Below are positions 31,201 through 37,881 of a stretch of 37,881 bases of DNA, one piece after another. Both the position numbers and the translations under genes were made by a program. Numbering within the stretch: the stretch's first letter is position 1; the number at the start of each line of letters is the position of its first letter. A model generated the notes under the pieces. The model did no database searches. It saw nothing but the letters and a program-made list of their open reading frames with translations, and was not told the DNA's origin. Source of the DNA: Acanthamoeba sp. SK_2022b (lineage: Eukaryota > Discosea > Longamoebia > Acanthamoebidae); the NCBI GenBank assembly GCA_027943245.1, contig JANDJZ010000285.1:1-37881 (forward strand). The letters are read 5' to 3'.

Positions 31201-33601
31201 CATCGTCCGTCGATTCGGTCCCGACTTCACCGCGTTGAACCTGACCGTCGTCGTACGGCGTCTGTGGGTGTCTGTGGGATTTTATTATTATTTTATTTTA
31301 TTTTATTTTATTTGTTTTCTTTTGTATTAAGGAATCGCGTTGATGTGCAGTGGGACGGGGACGAGGTGGCGGTGACCGCGCTTCAGTTCGCGGCCTTCTA
31401 CCGCAACGACGCGGCCGTGCGGGTGCTGCTCGAGCACGGCGCCGCGGATGGGGCCACCGCGCACTTGAAGAAGAAGCGGTTCACGTGGCACAGCGACAAC
31501 TTCTCCGCCGTGGCCCACCGGCAGACTCGCGCCGACAACGGCCACACTCAAGAAATGTGTCCTTATGTCGCCGTCGTTAGGTTCGATCGAAAACGCACAC
31601 GCACACACGTTAACGTGGCACAACACACAGAACACAGAACACAGCACACAGCACACAGCACACAATACACAACACAACCAATGCTCACCCAGTTCAACGC
31701 TGGGCGTAGTCGCTTGTGGCCGCTGGGAAGTGAGCGCGTGGTAGACATTTTTAAGGTGGCCAAGACCACCAAGGACACCTATCTCCACAGCCACATCGCC
31801 GACATCAACATCAACGTGCTCGCCCTCGCGCTCGTACATGACCTACCTTCTTTGCCCGCGCTCCCCCTCTCGCTCTTTGCGTTTGTTGTCCTACAAACAC
31901 GCGTGGGCAATGGATGTGAGCAGGAAAACGGAGTGGACCCGAATCGAAAGAACGCCAACGGGGACACGGCAGGCCACATCGTCATGCGCAAGGGCGTGCG
32001 CCGACACTGGCGCCGCGCCGGGTCGTGGTTCATCGCCGAGGGGCTCACCCCCTACGTACCGCGCCCCTCCAGTAATTATTAATTAATTTATCCCATAAAT
32101 CCTATTTATAAATAAATTATCTCTATACATTTGATATATTTTTTGTGATGCAGGACAGGGAGAAGCTACGCATGATGCACGCCTTCGGCGCCGACTTTGA
32201 CATCGCCAACGACGCCAAAGGTTTCGCCGGCCACCATCGGGCATCGCCTATTTGACCGAACTTGACTTGACTCTGGCCCGCTGCGTGCCACAGGGGCGAC
32301 GCTGCTCCACATGGCGGTGAACAACAACGATCCCGACACGGTCGAGCTGCTGCTCGACACCTGCCGCGTGGCCCCCGACCCGCTCGGTTCGTTGTGATTG
32401 GCTGTTTGGCCCTCTTGCGCGAGCTTGCCATTGGCCAATTAAGTGTCGACAGCTGACGTGTTGCAACGTGTGACAGACGCGAACGGTCTCACGCCGCTGC
32501 AGCTCGCCGTGAGCAATCGCCAGGCGGGACTCGTCGCGCTGCTCGTGATGAGCGACGCGGACGCCAACCAGCGCGCGTCGGCGGCCATGGCGCGCTTCGT
32601 CGTCAAGCGGCGGGCCGAGCAGGCCAAGGAGGAGGCCGAGTGGAGCGCGCGGCGGGCCGAGGGCAAGCGCGGCAAGCGCAAGCGGCCCAGCTACGACGAC
32701 GCACGCGTAGTGGACGGACTCGTGGTGCCCTTTGGGCGGTTCTTGCGCCACACGCCACAGGAGGATATGCTGCTTCTCCCCACCACCGCCTCGTCGCCCG
32801 CATCCACCGCCGGTAAGCGGCAGAAGAAGAAGCCGAAGCCGAAGAGCGAAAGCGAAAGCGAGGCCGACGACGATGGTGAAGGCTTGAAAGAACGAAAGCG
32901 AAAGCGAGCGACAAGCAAGGCCACGCGAACCAAGAAAAGAGCGAAGACGACAAACGAAAAAGAAACAGTGGAGGAGAGCCAGGAAGATCAAGTGAATGAG
33001 GACGAGGTGGCCGAGCTGACAGGCAACGCGGCGATGCTCCACGCCGCAGCGCTGATCTTCGGACGCTGCGGTGAATCGGAGAGCCAGCACAAAGAGTGTC
33101 TGGCGATGGTCGAAGCGCTCTTGGGTTCGTGTCCCCTTTGCTTGCTCTCTCCCGCCAAGCAGAGAGCAAGCCATCCGCACTCAACTCGTGTTGCTCGCCA
33201 CCCCAGGCGAGAACCTGCACCGCGCGGTGCCCTCGAAAGCCGAGCTCGAGCTTGCAGCCAAGGTCTACAAACGCAAGAAGAAGAAGAAGACAAGGAAATC
33301 CAAGGCAAAGAAGAAGGCGGATGGAGGGAGGGGCGCCGACCCGAACATGGCCGATGCGCGCGGCAACACGGCCCTCCACGCCTTTGCGGCGATGGGCCTG
33401 CGGCAGGTGGCGGTGGTCCTCATGCTCAGTGGGGCCGACGTGTTGGCGCGCAACGACGCAGGCCAACTCGCCCTCTCGCTCCTGCCCGAGCACGAGCTGG
33501 TGGTGCTGGAGAAGAACATCTCCTTACTGCCGGCGAACGGCGCCACGAGGCATCTCTTAGAGTCGCTTGTGGCCCAACACCACGAGGCATGCAACATGTA
33601 A
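28263..33601 (+). CDS. F-box, LRR and ankyrin-repeat protein of about 20 exons
   Basis: Exons 28263-28368, 28437-28497, 28557-28654, 28730-29131, 29220-29317, 29414-29575, 29695-30093, 30170-30311, 30406-30504, 30582-30711, 30763-30833, 30941-31104, 31175-31252, 31351-about 31575, 31693-31833, 31924-32055, 32154-32220, 32294-32386, 32477-33124 and 33207-33601; roughly 1230 residues. The F-box is first (LVELPTEVQTHIYSFLGSLP, LGSVCKALHRLVSEELPWLL). LRR-like strands follow (HLDLSG, LRTLKLAGCFQLF, HLNISGW, YLDLSGTR), one broken by an Asp/His-rich insert near residue 190. Ankyrin repeats begin at about residue 400 (NPEMVEVVLQHGANPNLSN, TILHKALLC, ALQFAAFYRNDAAVRVLLEH, TLLHMAVNNNDPDTVELLLD, GLTPLQLAV, GNTALHAFAAMGLRQVAVVL). 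A long Lys/Glu segment splits the last repeats. F-box proteins select substrates for SCF ligases. The F-box/LRR to ankyrin link (29575 to 29695) is in phase, but two neighbouring genes are possible. The border of exon 14 is unclear. Confidence 0.72.
31618..31680. repeat. ACACAGCACACA-type repeat in ankyrin gene intron
   Basis: Degenerate CACAG/CACAA repeat at the predicted intron between exons 14 and 15. Translation continues through it by chance, which hides the intron. Confidence 0.8.
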
Positions 33602-33797
33602 CTTGTCCTATTATTCCCTGTCGCCTTGGCGACAAGCGACGCCTGGGTTGCAGAGGCCATTCCTGGACTGGATCAAGTATGGGAGTTCTAGTTGAGTTTC
33701 ACGTGAATTATAACGGATGATTCCTGGAAAGTGACGGCCACAGAAATAACCTGCGCTAGCAACACACTTTCATCAATCACAATCTCCAGCAGTCGAA
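33602..33797. promoter_or_regulatory. Spacer upstream of ISCA1 gene
   Basis: 196 bases between the F-box/ankyrin stop and the ISCA1 start, same strand. It contains an imperfect inverted pair, GTCGCCTTGGCGAC (33620-33633), of unknown meaning. Confidence 0.4.
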
Positions 33798-34268
33798 ATG
33801 TCGGTGGCGGGCACAGTCCGCGTAGTGCGCAAGCCGCTTACAAGCAGATTCGCGACAAAGGCACCCATCACGCTCACGCCGGCAGCTGTTTCACGGCTCA
33901 ATTCGTTGATGGGAGGCGCGACGGACAAATATGAAGGCATCCGGCTTGATGTCAAATCACGAGGCTGCGGCGGCAACTCCTTCACTCTTGACTACGCCAA
34001 GGCAAAGGAGAGAACAGACGAGGTTGTTGAAGCGGATGGTATGCACCCCCCCCCCAATCGTTTTTTGCTGCATTAATTAAAGGAAAAGCTAATGACATAA
34101 TAATCGGTACACAAAGCAGGTGTGAAGGTGTTTGTAGGTTCAAAGGCTCTGCTGCACGTTATCGGAACTGAGATGGACTACGTAGAAGATGACCTTCAGT
34201 CAGGCTTCGTTTTCAATAATCCGCAGGCCAAATCGACGTGTGGATGCGGTGAATCGTTCACCTTGTAG
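33798..34268 (+). CDS. ISCA1: Iron-sulfur cluster assembly protein ISCA1 (IscA/HesB family)
   Basis: Two exons, 33798-34038 and 34120-34268, join at phase 1 to give 129 residues, the usual size of mitochondrial ISCA1. ITLTPAAVSRLNSLM opens the domain. The three conserved cluster-binding cysteines are present: SRGCGGNSFTLDY, then CGCGESFTL at the very end. A typical KVFVGSKALLHVIGTEMDYV lies between them. The first about 20 residues are basic and rich in Ser/Thr/Val (MSVAGTVRVVRKPLTSRFAT), as expected for a mitochondrial presequence. The family carries Fe or Fe-S clusters to lipoate and radical-SAM type enzymes in mitochondria. It ends 165 bases from the convergent coatomer epsilon gene. Confidence 0.93.
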
Positions 34269-34319
34269 CATGTGTTCTTTCATTGTCCCATCTCGCCCCT
34301 CTCTCGAACAAGAAATGTA

Positions 34320-34325
34320 AATAAA
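34320..34325 (+). terminator. AATAAA polyadenylation signal candidate
   Basis: AATAAA 52 bases after the ISCA1 stop in an otherwise short convergent gap; the position fits a 3'-end signal for ISCA1. Not tested against transcripts. Confidence 0.4.
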
Positions 34326-34433
34326 ATAATAACAAACGAAAGCCTACGCGTTCTCGTCTGGAGCAGCACAAGCTACGGTAGGAAGGGAGGGACGAGAGAA
34401 GAGGAAGGGGAGCAAAGAGGAAGGAAGGCTGGT

Positions 34434-35734
34434 TTAGGAGGCCTGGGTGGGGGAGAAGCGCGAAACGAGACGCTCCCAGCTCTGCTCCAACAGCTCGAGC
34501 TCCTTGACGTAGGGGTGTTTGGGCGTGCGCGCCTTCGCTTGGCTGCAAGAGAGAGAGAGAGAGAGAGGATGAGTGAGCGCAGTTCCTCTGTAGCGGGCGG
34601 GGAGGGGAGAGCTACGTACTTGAGGTAGCGGTTGATCACCTCCTTGGGCTTGCCCATGTGCTGGTAGAGAGCCACGAGGTTCACCAATGTGTCCACATCA
34701 TTGGGGCTCTACGCGATGGCACATCGCAAGTAGAAAGCAGAAGGTAGAGGAAGGCGATTAGTAAAAAAAAGTCATTATCATGGTCTACGCCGGCATGTAG
34801 GAGGAACAAGCGCACCTTCTCCATGGCCTGGAGGAGGAGCTTTTCGGCGTTCCTGGCTTCGTCGGGCTTGTCGAGCCTCTTGAGGTGAACGGAGGCGAGG
34901 CCGTTGAGAAGGAGCGGCGTCGCGTTCCACTTCTCGGTGAGCTCGGTCAGGATGAAGAAGGCCTCCTCGAGCTTCTCTCCACCCTATTCACGTTTCGAAA
35001 CCAGCACGCCAAGAGCGCAACGCACTCAGCCTCGCGTTCTGCCTTTCTCTTCACGAAAGTGGGCGATGTAGAGGAGAGCACGTAGAGCGTGTAGAGAAGC
35101 GCTTAAAGGAGAGGAGAAGAGCGTACGAGGGCAATGTCGAGCCAAGCGGTGGCAAGTTGTGTGGCAGTGGCGTCGTCGTCGATACCCTGCATGGTGCCGA
35201 GCTCCTTCTGCGCAAGGTCGAGTCTGTCGATCTGGATGAATGCTCGCACCAGCAGAGCACGCCTTTGGGGTTCGTGTTTAATCATCAGATGAGCTGGTAA
35301 GATTCGAGGAGGTTTGGGGCGTACCCTTCGAGCGCTCTGGACTGATGAAGGGCCCTGAATACCTCGTCATAGTTTTCCTCGTAGAAGGAGATCAACCCAC
35401 TAACAAGCTGCACAGTGTCGTTATTGACCATGCGAGGATCGCTGGGCCAGCTCTTGATCGTGGTGAGCACGATGTCCTTGTTGCGCTCGCTGGAGAGGTA
35501 GCTAGCGAGGGCCTTCACTGCCACGAGCGCCGCATTGGGGTTGCTGTCCTTGATCTCTTCGAGTACGATGTTGTGGTCGCCCTTGGCGATGTAAGAACGG
35601 TAAATTATCACATCACGTTCCACCTTGTATGCGTCAGGGAGGTGGTCCAGCGTGAGTCCCTCGTTGATGGCCGCCTGATAGTTGCCGATGAGGAACAGAT
35701 TGCGAAGCTCGAACAGTGGATCCGTATCGCCCAT
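34434..35734 (-). CDS. COPE: Coatomer subunit epsilon (epsilon-COP)
   Basis: Minus-strand exons 35734-35325, 35262-35127, 34983-34816, 34708-34620 and 34542-34434 give 303 residues, the normal family length. The start is set by MGDTDPLFELRNLFLIGNYQ; the frame upstream is low quality. TPR-like helices follow: YRSYIAKGDHNIVLEEI, VALKALASYL-type, RALLVRAFIQIDRLDLAQKEL, DDDATATQLATAWLDIALGGE, LLNGLASVHLKRL, DTLVNLVALYQHMGKP and a final KHPYVKELELLEQSWERL. Coatomer coats COPI vesicles for Golgi-to-ER traffic; epsilon binds the alpha/beta' subunits. The first junction uses GG|GTACGC and AAAG|GCG, which gives exactly the family spacing. It shares a short divergent promoter region with the Alfy-like gene. 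Confidence 0.93.
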
Positions 35735-35997
35735 TGTGCTCAAGGAAGAAGATTCAAACAGAAGGGGAGGGTAGAGAAGATGAAGGAGGTGAGGCGAGTC
35801 CAATCAACTTGATAAAATTCAAGATCAATTAGAATCGCCAAACAGAGCTACCGCGCCACGTCAGATCCAAGGAAAAAGAGAGAAAACGTGAGGTGAGAAA
35901 CGAAGAAAAGAGGAGACCACGACGCCCGCAATAGACCGAAGGATAGAAGTGATCTGATCGGGGGCGTGTCTGTCCCTTCGAGCGGTGATACGCCGAC
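35735..35997. promoter_or_regulatory. Bidirectional promoter region, COPE and Alfy-like gene
   Basis: 263 bases separate the two divergent start codons, so both promoters must lie here or overlap. No TATA-like motif stands out clearly. Composition is mixed, with purine-rich AGAAAAG tracts around 35870-35915. Confidence 0.6.
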
Positions 35998-37881
35998 ATG
36001 GACTGGCTCAAATCGTTTGTGAAGCCCACACCGGCGACAAAGACCGAATGTTGGAGCACCACGCGCACCCCTCTTGCCGTGGCCAAATTTCGAGCCCTCT
36101 ACAAAACCTACACCGACACTAAGGGAGAACAGGTGCACCAGCTCGCTTGCGATACAATCGATCTTTAATACCTTTAATCTATTTTTTAATCTATTTTTTT
36201 ATTAATATTTTTGCACCGACAGGAGAAGCTGGCGCAGCTGAAGAAGGTGCTTGCGCTCTTCGTGCAGCTCTACGCCGTTCCCAAGATCGACAACCCTCAG
36301 ATACTCGTAGAAACGTGCGTGCTGTGCGTGTCCTCTAGTGTGCCCAAGCGTCGTGTAGCGCTCATTTTCCCGATTGGTCTGGCTCCCATAGGTTTGGCGA
36401 CACGAAGGACCTGGCGTTCGCCGCGGCCCGCTACTTTGTGCGGCAGCTGCGCGGGGCCTGGAAGGACACCACCGGCGCCGAGCAGCGTGCCCGGGCGCTG
36501 GCCGATCTGTTCGCCTCGGCCCACACCAAGGACGTCGTTGACGCTCTCGACGTGCTGGCATTCGAGGTATGCCACATTCTTTACCGCATACCTCCGAGAC
36601 CGCACGTTGTCCGAGCGCGCTTAGCCTGCACGCTGTGGTGTCGCGACAGGCCAACTTGCGCAGCGTGGTGGGCGCATCGCTGCCCTCCGTGGTCGTGGAG
36701 GCCCTCGCAGTCCTGCTGCCGCGAGGTTCATCGCAGATGGCCAAACACTCTGGCTCCGGTGCGATGCAGTCGCTCGCTCGCTCGTGCATTAACGAACGGC
36801 GTGATGTCTGACCGTCTCTCTCTCTCTCTCTCTCTCTCGATGTTGCTCTCCTCAACAGAGCCGGCCGAGGACTGGCTTTCGCGCATGCTGCTCCAGTGTT
36901 GCAAGGTAACGCGCGCTTTGGTTCTCGCGCGCGTGTTGAGTGGTCGCACGTGTTCTCAATCTCGCGCGCCAGAGCGACGCCATCGTGGACGAGCTGCAAA
37001 AGTCCAACACGCTCTCCCTGTTTCTCGACATGGTCACGCGGCCCGCCCCACTGTTTCGAGTGCCCGGCCTGCGCAAGCGGTGCGCGTCCTCCTTCCTTGA
37101 CCAAAGAAGGTGAGCTCACGCTGGGGCGACATCGCGTGCTCACCGGCCCCATGCCTGCGATCCCACATCTCAGGCTGGTGGGCGCTGCTGGCCTGGTGCT
37201 CGAACACAAGCTGGAGAAGAGCACGATCGCGCACATCCACCATCAGAGCGTGGGCGGCGCCGACGGACACACGCAGCACACGATCGCCGACCACTTGCAG
37301 AACTTCAAGAATTTCACGCAGTTCGAGAGCCTCGAGGCTCTGGCCCTCGTGCTGTCCCACATACTCCGCATTCTTCGCGTACATCACATTTCCTTATTTG
37401 GGTTGTTGTTGCATTGGAACCGGCCTTGGCCTCTCTCATCAGTGTTGTTTTGGTCAAACAGCGGTCGTGCTCCCTGTCCGACCAGTTGATGGACGACTTC
37501 GCGGCCGCCGGCGGCTACGCCGTGGTCGAGCAGCTGTTGCTCTACCTGGACCGGATCGTCGAGCCACCCCACACGGCCGGCGATCGATCGCACGCCGCCG
37601 CCGGCGAGCCTCTCGCGCCACCAGCGCAGGGCGAAGATCGCGAGGCGCGGCTCGCCGTGGCGATGAACGTGATCGAACAGATCGGCGAGTTCGTGTGGGT
37701 CGGGCCCCGACCGCTGGAGCTGCCCGAGGAGGAGCTGCTGGTCTACTCGCCCTACAACGAGGACTCGCTCCCGCCGCCGGCCTCGGCCGCGGGCGACAAG
37801 GGCAAGGAGGGCTGCATTCGCAACATGGAGCCTCTCAAGATCATTCAAAACTTTGTCCTCGAGGTACACTCGCGTCTGGTC
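35998..37881 (+). CDS. N-terminal part of Alfy/WDFY3 (LvsA)-like BEACH-family protein
   Basis: Eight exons before the right edge: 35998-36132, 36223-36314, 36392-36566, 36650-36725, 36859-36905, 36973-37109, 37174-37378 and 37462-37863; all junctions are in phase, with the next donor at 37864. The visible 423 residues are alpha-helical, without BEACH, WD or FYVE parts, which in this family come at the far C-terminus. Family-like blocks are MDWLKSFVKP (start), FRALYKTYTDTKGEQEKLAQL, VVDALDVLAFE, ESLEALALVLSHILR, LSDQLMDDFAAAGGYAVVEQL and NMEPLKIIQNFVLE. The last two resemble the LLDDF..W.GY.FLCDLLL and VRN..AF.VLQNAFL blocks of Alfy/WDFY3. Alfy-type proteins act in selective autophagy; Dictyostelium LvsA acts in cytokinesis and the contractile vacuole. 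The assignment rests on these blocks only. The start Met fits the phase, and 263 bases separate it from divergent COPE. Confidence 0.65.

Overview
The window is nuclear DNA of a eukaryote that most resembles the free-living amoeba Acanthamoeba. It is GC-rich in coding parts. Genes are split by many short GT-AG introns (about 55-180 bp), often filled with CA/TG dinucleotide runs. The recognisable proteins are eukaryote-only (coatomer epsilon, a GATOR2 subunit, RhoGEF, F-box and BEACH-family proteins). The genus is inferred from style and gene content, not proven. All gene models were spliced by hand by following reading phase across splice sites; positions are therefore predictions.

Layout, left to right. 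(1) 1-1108: start of an acidic F-box protein on the minus strand, cut by the window edge. (2) 1841-9302: two near-identical genes for secreted or membrane-anchored RCC1-like propeller proteins in inverted orientation (1841-4046 plus, 7112-9302 minus), flanking a nine-exon multi-pass membrane protein (4275-6662). (3) 9920-11061: a small secreted MRH-domain protein on the minus strand, recognisable only after splicing six short exons. (4) 11349-14064: an island with lower GC and relic content, holding a broken retrotransposon gag, an unknown ORF and a minisatellite. (5) 14065-15292: a frameshifted third member of the RCC1-like receptor family (stalk, second domain and membrane anchor only). (6) 15293-16583: a fragment of the RhoGEF gene in inverted orientation, with no difference found from 22615-23905. 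(7) 16584-20169: a MIOS (GATOR2/SEA4) homologue that lacks its 5' part exactly where the inverted fragment ends and that contains a 0.7-kb internal tandem duplication. (8) 20407-22085: a PX plus RING protein. (9) 22359-26124: a complete RhoGEF (DH-PH) gene. (10) 26424-27986 minus: a secreted beta-helix-like protein. (11) 28263-33601: a very large F-box, LRR and ankyrin protein of about 20 exons. (12) 33798-34268: the Fe-S assembly protein ISCA1. (13) 34434-35734 minus: coatomer epsilon. (14) 35998 to the right edge: the first eight exons of an Alfy/WDFY3 (LvsA)-like BEACH-family protein.

There is no operon logic here, but some themes recur. The left third is rich in secreted and surface proteins (RCC1-like receptors, MRH protein, multi-pass protein). 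The right part is rich in endomembrane and signalling proteins: MIOS for nutrient signalling at the lysosome, a PX protein for phosphoinositide membranes, COPE for Golgi-ER traffic and an Alfy-like protein for autophagy and endosomes.

The most surprising features are structural: the 1291-bp inverted repeat that truncates MIOS, the MIOS exon duplication, the inverted receptor pair with a conserved propeller but a variable stalk, and a foldback palindrome sitting on a 3' splice site in one copy only. Several of these could be assembly artefacts, and the entries say which checks separate the possibilities.
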